64,000 nt of DNA from Vespula vulgaris (GCF_905475345.1 NC_066588.1:2017501-2081500); one strand, 5' to 3'; shown: positions 13,047 to 25,980, counted from the first letter of the stretch. Notes: a model not told the origin generated them from the letters alone. Translations and numbers: made by a program.

Positions 13047-13191
13047 CAGACTCGTGGTATTTGGTAAGAGTATTTATAATCTTTCTTCACGAGCAAGAAA
13101 CTAAATCCAAAGATCTTGAAGGTGAAAAGAAGAGGAGTAAAGTACGAAATGTCCGGCATCCGTTCTTGCACAACGACGCCTCGGTTATACC

Positions 13192-13514
13192 CTAGATGGT
13201 AGCGTCTCCCGTCCAGAGGCCGTCCGAAAATGGCCGTCCATTTCTTCTTCCACCGAGTAGGACTACCGTCGATTTAATGCGAGGTCCTTCTGGCTCGAGC
13301 GCGAGATGCACTCTACCTTCCATCGTTGTCCGTAACGATGGAATGCTTGCTATGGCGAGATCGCCAACTGATTTATAGCCTGGTACGATCGAAAAGGGCA
13401 CGATCTTCGGCACTGAACCTCGATACTTTCTTAACGAACGTTCCTTCGAAATAAGTCTCCTGTTCAACGTCCTTCTATAATCAATTATGTAAAGATCTAT
13501 TTCAATGACTTCAC
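13192..13514 (-). other. Candidate exon, splice-acceptor flanked, unknown product
   Basis: On the minus strand an acceptor-like sequence ending TTGATTATAG precedes the segment. Two frames are open after it: one of about 107 codons to a TAG at 13192, containing SVPKIVPFSIVPGYKSVGD and LALEPEGPRIKSTVVLLGG, and a shorter one of 33 codons. GC content is higher than the surroundings, which itself lowers stop frequency, and the opposite strand is also partly open. No family is recognised. It could be a terminal exon, an untranslated exon or chance. Confidence 0.2.
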
Positions 13515-15327
13515 CGTCATTGACTCAGTTCGCAGCTCGACGTGTTTAAAATAAATTGCGCGTGACACTACCAACGCAGTCAGACTAAAGTTCAAAGTAT
13601 CAAATGTCACGACCGGGGATCAAAGGATCATGGTTTTGATACGTTCAATCGTCTAGCTCGTTTCTATGCGTTTCTATCCTTCTAGAAAAACGTTATCGTC
13701 GATTTCTTCCTTTATATCCAAACGTATCTTGCAAACGTAGAACATTTATCACTCCTCTTCGTTTTACCTAGACCCTCTCCCTCTTTCTCTCCAATGGATT
13801 ACAAAATACTCGTGTAAGTTCGATTACGTGGGTCTGTTCTTTTCTTTTTATCTCTTTTTCTTTAATCTCTCCTTATGGCGAAATGTATCTCCTAAACGGA
13901 CGATCGTCGTCTCGTCGATCAAATTAAACGTACTATGTCAGACATTGACGAGATACCATGCTTCTTTATTACGTCTCTCTTTCTCTCTCTTTCTCTCCCC
14001 CCCCCCTTCTTTGCGATAGTTTAACACATCGGGTGAGATCATCTCGTGATTTACCGTCGTCCATTCGTCAACGACGAAGAGATCAACGGTTGCTCGGATT
14101 GATAAAATATAGTCATTATCATCGATCAACCAACTTCTTGTTTTCGATGTCAATAAAGAAAAAAATTTTCGTTCGTTTTTCGAATCGGGTAGATCGATAG
14201 ATCGTTCCACGCTTCTTCCCTCTTTTTTCCAATTAAAATCTAACCTTTGCTGGATACCTTCGAGTTCTTCTTAAGCGTACGCACGTTTAAAGGCAGATAC
14301 TTTATGAAGTTACGAACGTTTAAATTCTTCGTGATTACGAGTACGATTTCCGTGTGCGTTCGAAGTTCCTTACATTCCGTGAGAAATAAAACTTACGTAA
14401 GTACATACGTATCGTTTAAACTCGAGCTTAGAAGTCGTAAAGCCTAAGCCCACTTGGATGGAGAAGTTGTCGAGTCTTGGCAAAAGAGAAACAGTCACCT
14501 GCCGTGCTTTTAACCGTTGCTAACCATTCGTCTTTCTCCCTTTTTCTTCGTTTAGTTCTCTCTACGTCTTTCCCTTACGTCTCTTATATACGTATATACG
14601 CGTCCGGTTTGCGTTTATGGCCACGGTTATTTCCGGATCACCGTCTCAGCCGCCATACGGTCGTTTTATACAAGCGAAGGACCGTGTAGCTCTTCATTGT
14701 TCCTCGACACTGGCCTTACCTCCGTCCCTCACGAGCGACTTTAAGTTCGAGATGTATCATCAAGCGGGATCACGCGCGCTCTCGGAGTTTTGCCAGATAA
14801 TGGACTGTACAACTACCCACGAGATTTTCCTTCTTGTTCACGATAGACGTTCTTTTATTATCTAACGTCATATATCGAAATCCGTCATATTTATTTCCCG
14901 TGAATGAGTTTCCACCGTGATCGAGTTTTGATTCCTTTTTTTTTTCCTTTTTTTCTCTTTCTTTTTTCTTTTTTTCTTTGATGCAACCATCGAGCGCCGA
15001 AGCAAAAGAGAAAAAGAAAGAAAGAAAGAAAAAACGGAAGTGTGGAAAAATGCGAATTCAAAGTGCAACGTTCTCGAAGCGCGCAATATCGAATTATGCA
15101 TGCATTGTGACGCGACTCCGTTTCTTCTTCTTATTCTTCTTACTTCCTTTACCCCTCACGTTACAACAACGTCGACCCAGTTAACGCATGCAGTCCACGA
15201 TCACTGATCCCGTACACGATTGGCTTTTCTTAAACGATCGTATCGATTTACGACGCATCGACGATTATATCGTCTTATGGTATTCCGTTCCTGTCTGATC
15301 GAACTTAGAACGATTAATGCCGCTTCG

Positions 15328-15336
15328 TATAAATAG
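15328..15336 (+). promoter_or_regulatory. TATA-box-like element
   Basis: TATAAATAG is followed about 30 bases later by a TTAGTGAG initiator-like sequence near 15357. No coding exon is recognised downstream, so this is a motif match only. Confidence 0.2.
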
Positions 15337-16391
15337 AGATAATCTTGAAATCCGTTAGTGAGACACTGAGATATCCACTGAAAAAACGAAAGGAAAACGA
15401 ACGGTCCAATAAAATTGTATAAAAGCTATATTACTCCGTAAATTCAAGCGAATTCGTATTTTGCCTTCTTTTCTTTTTCTTTTTTTTTTCTTTTATACTT
15501 TGTAATTGATCCCCTTCCATACGTAATTAAAGTATTCCATTTCGTAAGCGCTTTAAGTGGATTTGCAAGTATCAAATTAATTTAAACGTTAAAGCTGCGC
15601 GCACCACGGTGGCACTATTTAATACACAATATTAACGAAGGCAGCTCTTTGTGAGGCGGACAAGTTATACCGGAATAACTTGTTTTGATTCATATACACT
15701 CCACGTGCAACGGCAAACGATTGCTAAACTTCTAGCGTTGCTTGGCCAAGCTCTCAGCCGCACAATGTCACGTGCAACGTGCCACCACTAATGACTTCTC
15801 TCCGTTTGAATCTAGTTGAACTTTCGTTTTACGAGCCTCGTAAAAAGATTTTTTTCATTTCCGCGAGTACTATTTTGTTTTATGAATTCCGTTCTTATCA
15901 ACACCGTTGTAAAACAAAGTCGGATAGAGAACGGGGTTCGTACATTCGAACTACGTGTTCGCAAAATTGAGCAATATAGTTGAACCGCTCGACGAAATTG
16001 CGATATCGTGGAAAAGTAAATTCCCGATTAAGATTATTCTAAACGTCTAATTCTCCTTACGTCTTATTTTTCTCCGACATTTTTCTTTTCTTTCTTTATC
16101 GTCCTGACCTGAGAGGTGCGTCCATTGTCTCTCAAGACGCACAAAAGGAAAAAACCGAAAGAATCGTAAAGAGAAGAAAGAAACTTAAAGACGAGACTAT
16201 TTCAAACAAAGTAACTAGCAATCTAGTAGAGAACCGTACAACGATATCTTTCTCTCTGTCCTCTCATCGTTCTCGTAATACTCCCTTTCCTTCGTGACGA
16301 CGACTTTTTATCGATCGCGAGTCTTACATACTTCCTGACCGAGAGGGAGCTGAAATTCCACGCGATAGTCGTCACGATACGTCGTAAGAAG

Positions 16392-16552
16392 CTAATCGAG
16401 CTGGATCGAAAAGAGTACCGGAGGGTACCCTCTCGCTCCCGTGGGAGGAAGATCCTCCACGGGGTGCCGAGGAAGGTCCACTCGCGTCCTTCTCTCGTTT
16501 TCGGGCTCGTGCAAACTGAAAAAAATATAAGTTGTAGCATACTTTTTCCATC

Positions 16553-16587
<35 letters not shown>

Positions 16588-19500
16588 CTGTTCTCGCCCA
16601 GGATGGAAAGACGAGCTTATCGTTTAGTCATCTTTTAAGGAGTAACAAGGTACGTTGCTTCTTGGGAAATGTAATCTCCGCTGTTAACATACTTCGGTCC
16701 CTGTGGTACTGCCTTACAAATTCTACATGACAGACCGGAGAAACGTATAGTTCGAGCTAAGGCAAAAATCGTATAATATCGACGATGAATTTCATTCCTT
16801 AGATAGAGAAAGTCAAGTGGATACTGTTTATGGTTGTATCTTATAAAAGTCGAAGTAGAAACTTGACAGATTTATGGGATTCCATTAGGAGCAAATTCGT
16901 CACGATAATACGCGGTGAAATCGTTAAGGTCAAAGTGCATTCTATAGATCGCAAACTAATTGCCGGAACACTCGAGGAAGCGGTAGAAAGGTGGTAAGCC
17001 CACCTAACGTGTATCTACTATCTCTCTTTCTCTTTCTCTTTTTATCTCTCTCCCTATCTATCTATCTATCTATCTATCTATTTATCTATCTATACACACA
17101 CACTTATATATATATATATATACATCTGTATATCTATCTATCTATCTTATTAAATATATAAACCCATACCTACTCGTAGTCTAACTTATACCGACAAGCA
17201 CGATTCTCGACGGTAATCGAGAAACGGTATGGTCCAGCAGCATCCGCGAGGACCACTCCGTGACGGGAAGTTTTCTCGACGGGGTGCCGAGCGTGCAAAG
17301 AGAAGACACGCTTCGAGGTCAGACGCAAAAGATTCTCAAGAGACTATAGAAAGTTCTCATCTTGGTTTCTCGTTCTTTGATTAAGATATATCATCTCTCT
17401 GTCTCTCTCTTTCTTCATTTACCTCTATCCCTATCCCAATCTCTATCTCTATCTCTATCTCTCCCTTTCTCTTTCTCTTTCCATTTGAGTATCACGAATT
17501 ATTACCCCTAATAATTAGTAAATAGTAGTCAACGTTGAAAATGTTTTACGAAAGGATCGAGATCATCTAAAAATCGTGAAATAACGAGAAAACGAGTTTC
17601 CCCACTAATTTTGTAGTTCGTTCGAACGATTCGCCAAGCTGGAGATCTCACCACGGGACACCGGACTCACCGCGATCGTTTTACTTCGCGTAGAAATCGG
17701 AGACACATATTACCCCCACCCTTTTAAAACCTTCCTCCTTTCTCGTGAATCAACTCGTTCGAGTCTCGTGACGTTCGCGTCGCGTAAAATTACGTCGTGA
17801 ATGAAAGCATACTCCTTCTCCCTTTTCTCCCATTCCTTCGAATCTTCTTCGGTTTTATTGACTCCGAGCCATTGAAACGACCCTAGAAATCGGCGTGCAT
17901 CGTTAAAGTTATTTTCATAACGAATATATTGCGATATTATAAGTAATTAACGCATGATAACGTTCAAATAACAATAGCGCGTTTTATGAAAATGTGAATA
18001 TGATTTTGACGTAAATGAAGAATTGCAGCATTTACGAGCGAATGCTCGATAAGGAATCGAAGAATATAAAAAAAAAGAAAAGAAAAGAAAAGAAAAGAAA
18101 AGAAAAGAAAAAAATAATGAAGAAAAAAGAGAAAGAATGTCGATGGTACATCCGCAGGATGTTGAGAAGATGGCTGGGAGGCTATCTTCCAGAGATTTGT
18201 ATCACAAATCGTCTTATTAACCTGTCGTTCGTTTCCGATAAGGAAGGAAAACAGATAAGAGAGACTATCTATTCCTCTATTCCACTATTCCTCTATTCCT
18301 CTTTCATCGTTTTATCCTTTATATTGGTCTTGCTTTCTCCCTCTTTCTTTCATATGGTTGCCCTTTTCAGTCCTCTTAAGAGCCTTTTCGCTGTACAGGA
18401 TGGCATCCATTATCGATCCTTGCCAGCTGGTCGCGATCGAGCTTCGAGAAGTGTTCACGTGCGTGTGTGCGTGTGCATATGCGTGTGTTTGTATATGTTT
18501 GTGCGTCCGATAACCCCTCGCCCGGAATAATCTTGCATATTTTCGATTTGCCGTTGAGCCGAACACGAACGATACGATATGCTCCCGCGAACATGCGTCC
18601 TGTACGTAAGTGAAGAGGCACGTGACAGCTGAGAAACTAAATATAAAGCCCCTCTCCAACTCTTCTCTCTCTCTCTGTTTCTTTTTCTCTGTTTCTTTCT
18701 CCGTTTCTTTCAGGCTGCAACAACACACCGTTGCAATCATATACCCCACGTACAAATTAGCAAACTCGAAAAGAAAAAGTACAGGAAAGTTTCGAGAACC
18801 CCACGCTCGAATACGAACCGTTTCCTCGTTTCTCTCTCGAGAAACATACTCATTTTGCATTCCGTCAGGGAAAAAAAAATTATGTCTGGCATAAAAAATA
18901 CGAGAGCATTTCGTTTTTAAAATTAATGAAGATTATTAAAGGATTCCTCATAAAAGATATTTCGTCATTATTGGTGGTGACGAGCTCGAAATTACCGTGA
19001 TTAGTGTCGACCTCCATGAGAAAGCACTTTGCAAAACGTCGACACTTTACACCGACCGTCGTACCGTATTACGTACAATTTAGAAAAATAAAGCGTGCTC
19101 GTTAAGTGATTACGGCGATAACATCTGACAATATTATCGGCTCTCACCAAGGCTCAAGTTCGCAACACAACGACGACGACGACGACGACGACGACAACGA
19201 TGATGACGACGACGATGACGACGAAGACGACGAAGACGACGAAGATGATGACAAAGACGACAACAGAGCACGTGTGCATGGAATATTAGAGCTCTCTAGG
19301 AGGGGCATCCGACAAGATCATCCGTGGTGGAATTCGAGGATGACCGAGAAACGAAATTACCGTAATTACCTTGGTATGCCTAGACCTAAGAAGAAAAACA
19401 AGAAGAAGAACAAGAATAAGAAAAAGAAGAAGAAGTCAAGGTTGTCTTTTCTCTCGACTGTCGAATAATAATTTCCTTTATACCATATTTTTCGGAATCT

Positions 19501-20155
19501 CTTGACATTATAAAAATTCCTAATCGGTGTCCTACTCTTCTCGTTTTACTCTTCTATCTAACGAAAAGAAAAAAAATTCTATCGTCTCGATAAAAGTCGA
19601 GCTCGCGATAGAATAGAGATAAAGATAAGTAATCGTTAACTTTATGAACATGTGTTAGCGTAATGTTAGCGACATGACGTATTGTATTTGTCTCTTTCCT
19701 AAAAATAAAATCGAATAAATATAATTGATTTGGACGATTTTCGAAATTTTTACGATACATTGAAACTCTTTCCATACGATCTGTTATGTATTTATTTATT
19801 TAGTCAATTACGTAATTAATTAATTGGTCAATTAATTGTTATCAATATAATAAAAGAATGTATATTTGATGATATATAGTAATAGATTATTACAACTTCG
19901 TATCGACGAAATCGATCGAGCAAAGAAAGTACTAGAACGTAACTCGATACCGAGATACTATTTGCTCGCGGTTTACGGTGTGCGAAACTTGCGCCACGAT
20001 CTTGAGAATTATCGACTCCATGGTATTGTACCCCGACGCGGAACTCTTCCTGATCGAACTGCTAGAAGAATTATATCGACTTTGCACGCGATATACGAGA
20101 GTTACCTAACACTTTCCGACCTTTTTCTCCTTCTTCAGAAGCTTACGTACTTAAA

Positions 20156-20206
<51 letters not shown>

Positions 20207-20721
20207 CGAATTTTGTTGAAATCTATTCATGAACAAGAGAAAGAGAAAAAGAAAGAGAAAGAGGGAGAGAGTTCGCGAGGAGTTTTAGAAAATGATCGAA
20301 CGCGTCAGACGAGCAGACGGTCGACCTTGTAGACGCGCGTTTATTTTAATTCTACGAGATCTTGTCTTATATGCAGACTCGTAATATCGTCATCTTATGC
20401 CACATACTTTATTCTCGATGATGCATTCTCAAAATTTCAAAAATATAATAAATAACATATATTTTCTTTCATGGCCGATCGATCGGAACAAACGAAAAAT
20501 TCATTCCGGAACTATAAAATTTCATTATTAATAATTCAAATTAAATTGAAATAAATTAAAATAGAATTAAAAAAAATGAGGAAAAGAAAAAGAATTGAAA
20601 TAAAATAAATAAAGAAAAAACCAAAATTATCGATGAGGAAACTTACCAAAGTATCCTCGAGCGAGTAGCTCGAGGCGACCAGGAAGAACGGAAGTAGAAC
20701 GAACGTGATCCTGTTGATCAT
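16392..20721 (-). CDS. Candidate small secreted protein, three-exon model
   Basis: Exon 20647-20721 encodes MINRITFVLLPFFLVASS followed by YSLEDTL: a textbook signal peptide with a GTAAGT donor, and an acceptor (CCTCAG) two bases before the ATG that implies an upstream untranslated exon. Exon 17192-17343 is open in one minus-strand frame only, begins SLENLLRLTSKR and ends at a GTATAAG donor in phase 2. Exon 16392-16515 has a good poly-T acceptor, completes that codon and reads LHEPENERRTRVD to a TAG. The joined product is about 116 residues with no recognised domain. The two downstream exons share an RHPVE motif, and a Lys-Arg pair could be a processing site. The signal exon is the best-supported part; the other exons lie in GC-rich stretches where several frames are open, and additional exons may be missing. 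Confidence 0.33.
16551..16588. repeat. (TC)n/(TTTC)n microsatellite
   Basis: TC dinucleotides grade into TTTC tetranucleotides. Confidence 0.9.
17053..17148. repeat. (ATCT)n with AC and TA runs
   Basis: Two ATCT arrays flank a short AC run and a TA run. Confidence 0.93.
18070..18113. repeat. (GAAAA)n repeat
   Basis: About seven AGAAA units inside a longer A/G tract. Confidence 0.9.
19170..19262. repeat. (GAC)n imperfect trinucleotide array
   Basis: GAC units with AAC, GAT and GAA variants. On the + strand it gives a poly-Asp/Glu open frame (19106-19468) that I consider a by-product of the repeat. Confidence 0.93.
20157..20202. repeat. (TA)n microsatellite
   Basis: About 22 perfect TA units. 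Confidence 0.95.
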
Positions 20722-20854
20722 AGCTGAGGACGAAGAGGATAACAGTGAGGAGGATCTCGCGGTGGGCGAGCGCGTCGTCGAAGCGGGCGCGTGCTTCCGT
20801 CGCGGACGCATCGCGTCATGATCGCGACGTGTCGCGCGCACGCTTTGTCTTTTC

Positions 20855-21137
20855 CCTCCTCCTCCTCCTCCTCCTCCTCCTCCTCCTCCTCCTCCTCCTT
20901 TTCCTCCTTCTCTTTCTCTTCTTCCTTCTCCTACTCTTCTTCTTTTTTTTCTTCTTCCTCTTCTTCTTCCCTTTCTTTAAAGCTTTTGCTGCTTTTATTT
21001 TTTCTTCTTCCTCTTCTTCCTCTTCTTCGTCTTTTACTTCTTTTACTTCTTATTCTTCTTCTACTTTTCTTCTTCTTCTTCTTCTTCTCCTTCTTCTTCT
21101 ACTTCTCCTTCTTCTTCTACTTCTTCTTCTTCTTCTA
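20855..21137. repeat. Long (CTC)n / (TTC)n pyrimidine tract
   Basis: About 15 CTC units followed by some 240 bases of TTC/CTC-rich sequence. It is the longest strand-asymmetric pyrimidine block in the window. It lies between the signal-peptide exon (minus strand) and a GC-rich TATA-containing island. Confidence 0.93.
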
Positions 21138-21208
21138 CCCTCTCAGTGAACCTCCGCGTGCCTCCGCGTGCGCGGCCCTACGTACCGCCTCGACACGCGG
21201 TGCGGCTC

Positions 21209-21216
21209 TATAAATA
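21209..21216 (+). promoter_or_regulatory. TATA box in a GC-rich island
   Basis: TATAAATA is set in a GC-rich block (about 21150-21250). The motif faces the + strand. The reverse orientation reads TATTTATA and could serve the minus-strand signal-peptide gene 490 bases away. There is no transcript evidence. Confidence 0.3.
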
Positions 21217-21280
21217 CGGACGCGCGACTCCGCCAGAAGAATTTCAAACAACCGCCTCTCTGCCGTAAAACACTGTACCG

Positions 21281-21333
21281 CGAAGAAGAAGAAGAAGAAG
21301 AAGAAGAAGAAGAAGGAGAAGAAGAAGGAAAAG
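21281..21333. repeat. (GAA)n microsatellite
   Basis: About 13 GAA units with GGA interruptions, directly downstream of the TATA-like element. Confidence 0.93.
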
Positions 21334-22325
21334 GAGGTGGTGGAGGTAAGGAGCAGGAGGAGGGAAAGAAGAAAAAGAAGAAGTAACGAGTAGGGCAGCA
21401 GACTTCTCTTGCTATGTTCGGATATTGCTGAAAGCACACAGACGCGAGTTCGATATAAAAGTTGTTTAAAAATAGATCAGAAACGATTCCTTTATACACC
21501 AATCTTTTTTTCTTCATACGTATTTGACGTCAATGTTTTACTTCAAATAAATCTATGTAAGAAGATCAAGGTTTATTATTACCTGATAAACAATCTTCTT
21601 TTCCGTTCGTTGATGTTCGATTACAGTATTGTAAAAAACTGTAGTCTGAATGTTTTATCCGAGTCATGTATACAGTAGAGAGTTATATAGATAGATAGAG
21701 ATAGGTAGACGTTATCTAAAACGTTGCACAAATAACACGACGAATCTTTTACCGTCGAATAAAATGAAACAATTTTTCATGCGACGAGATTTAAGTCATT
21801 CAATTTCGTCGACTCGACGTATTCGTTACTTCCTGAACGTAATCCTTCCATTCGCGTAGAAACGCTTAAGTAAGATCAAAGACGATATAGTCACGATACC
21901 ATATCGCTCTCTTTCTCTCTTCCAGTCAGTCAGAGAAATCCTCCAGTGAAAAGCAAAGGAGGAAGATGAGAGATACTCACGTTGCTACCGCGGAACCGAA
22001 TGATATTTTTAGTCCCTTCGACCAACACCATCTGTCTCGTCGGGTCTCGGACTGAATCTTTTATCCACAGTGGTTTTCACCAAATTTTCTGAATCCTTAC
22101 ACTTTCTTTCGTTCTTTAAGAGAAACGCGGGAATCCTCAATGGGGATCGTTGACGTTCTCCTTGATCCGTTGAAAGTCACTGATCGTTGATGGTGGAAAG
22201 GATAAAAATAGGAAGAAAAAGACGAGATCGTTCGTCGAGGCACACACGATGTTTTAAAGAGGAGTAGCGGAGTGTAACTGTGAGAAAAAGAGAAAAAGAG
22301 GGACGGCGGATGATGAAGGGAAAAT

Positions 22326-22415
22326 GAAAAAAAAAAAAAAGAAAAGAAAGAAGAAAGAAAGAAAGAAAGAAAGGAAGAAAGAAAGGAAGAAAAAAAAGAA
22401 AATAAAGAAAAGGAG
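22326..22415. repeat. (GAAA)n purine tract
   Basis: A/G-only sequence of about 90 bases dominated by GAAA and GGAAG units. It is followed by a GC-rich stretch with a strong GTAAGT donor at about 22518 on the + strand, possibly an untranslated first exon. Confidence 0.85.
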
Positions 22416-22799
22416 GAGAGAGGGTCGAGAAGCCTCGTGGAAGCCTCGAACGACACGACGAGAGCCACTCTCGAGCACACGCACGTGGCTCCGAGCCGAC
22501 TGACGAGATACACGCGCGAGTAAGTATCAACGGAGGCTGAGAGGAGTGGCTGCTGGCTGTTGGCTGGTTGTTGGCTGCTGCCTGGCTTCGTTCGACTCAG
22601 CTACGGAAGCGGAGGGTGATTCTACCGGCGAGTCTTCCGTTGGTGGGGTATCGATGGGGGTACTCGTACGACACGCGCTCCATCGAGCTTTCCTCTTCCT
22701 TTTCCCTCTCTCTCTCTCTCTTACCCTTTTTGTTTCTTTTTCTTTTCCCCTTTCCTATCTAAATCAAAGGATTCCTTTGATAGAAGCAACCACTTGAAA

Positions 22800-25328
22800 A
22801 TAAATACGAAGAATCGGTATGATCTAATCTCTGACCGACCGAATTGTTCCGTTATTATTACGTTCAATTGCGATCACCAAAAATCAATGCAAGATATAAT
22901 TACAAAAAAATAAAAAATGACGGAACGTTTCCCAACATAATCGTCGTCGAAGCTACAAATTGAGAACAATGTGATGACCCACGCGATCCATCGTTTTAAT
23001 ATGCGACTCGTTGACAATCTGGGTCACTCGAACTCGTAGCTCCCCTTCTCGTATGACAATAAAAGATATGTGAGAAACCTAGTGAAGGAACATACGTGAC
23101 GGCGTCTCTAGAAATAACTTAGGCGATCGTTCGATGACGTCTAACTTTAGTTCCCATCCCGCTAAGAAACACCAGACAAACATTTCATTCTGTCAACGTA
23201 TTCTTTTTGCGCTTCTCTCGACTTGACCCTTTTTTTTTTCTTTTCTTTCTTTCTTTCTTTCTTCTTTTTGCTCACACATACACACGTACACACATACATA
23301 GAGATATGTACGTACACACTTCTCCAAGCGATCGTCTCAGACTCGGCCTCCCGTCTCGTCCTCTGCGATTACGAATTTTTTTCACGGTTATCGCGTTTTA
23401 AATTGACGGTGTAATTAGAGGAAAAGACATTGCCGAGAAATTGCCATTTGCTTCTATACTCGTAAAAATTTCATACCTATATACGTAGGTATAAGCATGC
23501 GTACTATGAGGCACTTTTTATGACATTCGCTTACAATTAGATTTACATAGAGTTCGTTCGCATTAACAGTGACAAATTTTATAATACGTTTTCTCGGTAT
23601 AGTCGCGCGTAAAGTTTCGAACGCGAGGAAACGAAGAATGGAAGGACAAAGCGGGGTCATTCGAAGGATTCGGTTAATGACACACGTACACACGCATACG
23701 CATATATACAAACACCAAGCAACAACAGATATATACACATACACATATATATAAACACAGATAGATACATACAACGTAGTTACCTACCGGAATATCCCTG
23801 TGGTCGGGCCACGCCTCGCTCTCGCAGAAGATTGCACGAAATTACCCGCTTTTTGGAAAAAAATAAGGACCGGTGCACGCCTCTTAAGGGCCGGTGATTT
23901 TGTTCGTGAAACGAGAGCCGTTTTTCGAGCCTAAGTGGTGTGCTGATTCACGAAACGATACGGTTGCATTCGAAAGCAGCTCGGAGGCGTACCAACCGAT
24001 ATCGGTTTATAAAACTGTTTTGTTGTGTGAGGGGACATTTTAAATCATTTACCCATAATTTCAGACGCTAAGCCGATCACGCTACTTTCTTCTTAACGTG
24101 TTATTACGCTCGCGTACACGTGTATCTATCTCCTTGCCGTTTAATGAAATCTTGTATTCGTCAATATATCCTCCCGATTACCAGAGTTATCCCAGTAATA
24201 ATTATAATAATTCACATTCGGTCTTGTTTTTAGTCACGCGTAACAGCACACAGGTGTATCTAATCGAATAAAGTTTCGTTATCATACGTGATAATTTTTA
24301 TTAAAAAATTTACCGATCGACGAACTTTATAATTAAAACAAAAAAAAAAGAGAAAAAATAATTTTAACTTTTACCGTTTCCCCATTCCTATCGATCGACA
24401 TATTTCCTAAGCTTTTGCATAACCGACGACGTGTTCGGTTATAATATTGGAATGAGAGGAGATCCAAAAAAAAAAAATCAGAAAAAAAACTCGTAGGTAT
24501 TTCTATAACGATCTTTTTCTATAAAACGAGTTTTACGAAACGAGAACGACCGAGGACTCCTCGGACAAGTATTAATTACGTTTGAAAGCAGTCAATGTCG
24601 ATCGAACGATCGTTTTGTTAACCGATCGATAATCCATTGTAGGTATATCTAACGCTTTATCAAACAACGTTCGAATCGTTCACGCTTGGTCTCCGAAGCA
24701 CAAAGTACTTTTCTGCATCGATAGCTAAGCAGATATTTTTATTGCGAATCGGCAACTAGAACGAAGGAAGGAAGGGACGATGGAAAAAAGAAGAAAAATG
24801 AAGAAATTAGAAGAGGGTAAAGGTGAATGGCAGAGGGTGGAGTGGCGTGGAGGGAAAAAGGAAAATTAGAAGAATTCGATTATTTTAGGATTTACGATGG
24901 AGGAACGAATAGCACAAGGGAAGTTCAACCTTCGAGTTTGCTTCTCGCGCTGTTTCTTTGTCTCTTTACAAACCGCGTAGTAGTACCTGTTTTCGTTTTA
25001 TCGATACAACGGGAGAAGGGAAGGAAAAAGGAAGAGAAAGATGGAATCGATCTCTCTCTCTCTCTCTCTTTCTCTCTCTTTCTTTCCAGCACCCTTCGCT
25101 TTCGTTCTTTCCATCCCCGTCGAATCGCGGAATTAATTCCCACGCGCGTGACTTCAAGAGACGAGACAGACGCCCGTCCGCATCCGTAGTCCTTGCATCC
25201 TTTTAAGTTAAAGGAACGACTCTCGGTCGCTTGAATGCCGCGCCGGCCTAAGGGACATCGCGTATAAATCACTGTCCGCGACTTCAACTGGTAAGGGAGT
25301 GGGGGTAGACGTAGAAAGAGAAGAAGAC

Positions 25329-25364
<36 letters not shown>

Positions 25365-25690
25365 CAAAGAGTAGCGCGAGTCCCAACGATCTCAGACTCT
25401 CTTCTTCCTCCGGCTACTTATGCTAATGCCGGCAAATCAATTTATTTATATTTATTTATAGCATTCAAATGTTTCCCCGACTCTCAGACCGTGCCTTCTT
25501 TCCAAGGATGGACCACCCGCGAAACCTGCGTTCGATCCTCCTTCGCTATACCGAGATCAGCCCTTTCTCTTTCTCTTTCTCTCTCTCTCTCTTTTCTCTT
25601 CTTCTCGAACAGACAGAGAAAACACGCTCTACAATTCTTCGATTCCTTTTTCAATTTTCGCATTCTACTTCCTATCTCTCGGTCACAGGA
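22800..25690. other. Stretch without a recognisable gene
   Basis: A/T-rich sequence with short CT and GA repeats (near 23235-23262, 25052-25078, 25332-25362 and 25568-25600) and TATAAATC at 25263. I see no open stretch with family similarity. Confidence 0.6.
25332..25362. repeat. (GA)n microsatellite
   Basis: GA run of about 15 units. Confidence 0.93.
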
Positions 25691-25694
25691 TAAT

Positions 25695-25980
25695 AAATAA
25701 ATAATTTATTAAATGTTTTTTTTTTTTGTTTTATTATTTTTGTATCGCCCTGCGAATCGTAGTTTTTGTCGTGTATGTTTCTAATAGTGAATAGTATTGT
25801 AATATTTGTCGACTTTCGTCGCACGAAACATTGGATATTTTTAATAAATAATTTGTTTCTTTTTTTTATTATTATTATTTTTTTATCACTCTGCGAATCG
25901 TAGTTTTTGTTGTGTATGTTTCTAATAGTAAATAGTATTGTAATATTTGTCGACTTTCGTCGCACGAAACATTTGATATT
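25695..25980. repeat. Direct tandem duplication, period 141 bp
   Basis: The segment containing CTGCGAATCGTAG, TAGTATTGTAATATTTGTCG and CTTTCGTCGCACGAAACATT occurs twice; the first landmark sits at 25750 and 25891. The core copies differ at only about two positions, while the flanking poly-T part differs by small indels. Because 141 is a multiple of three, the minus strand reads the same 47-codon peptide unit twice (25672-25965). No family is recognised, and the low divergence suggests a recent event. Confidence 0.9.

Larger units (their letters stand above)
9829..16391. other. Repeat-rich stretch without a recognisable gene
   Basis: Contains A/T-rich single-copy sequence with many microsatellites: (CAA)n near 11043, AC/AT/TTTATA near 11253, TA near 11625, GA near 12429 and 13016. 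It also has a C10 run near 13997 and a TATA-like element at 15328. The only open stretch with splice flanks I noted is the candidate at 13192-13514 on the minus strand. Nothing else could be identified. Confidence 0.6.

Noticed and set aside
19106..19468. Asp/Glu- and Lys-rich 120-codon frame
   Set aside because: It is composed mostly of a GAC array and an AAG tract, and no conserved sequence surrounds them.
19866..20204. 112-codon + strand frame ending in a TA repeat
   Set aside because: The peptide looks ordinary but ends in Tyr-Ile repeat translation and has no recognised similarity or splice context, so it is too likely to be chance.
20745..21213. Poly-Leu/poly-Ser frames of 134-140 codons
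   Set aside because: They are direct translations of the CTC/TTC repeat block.
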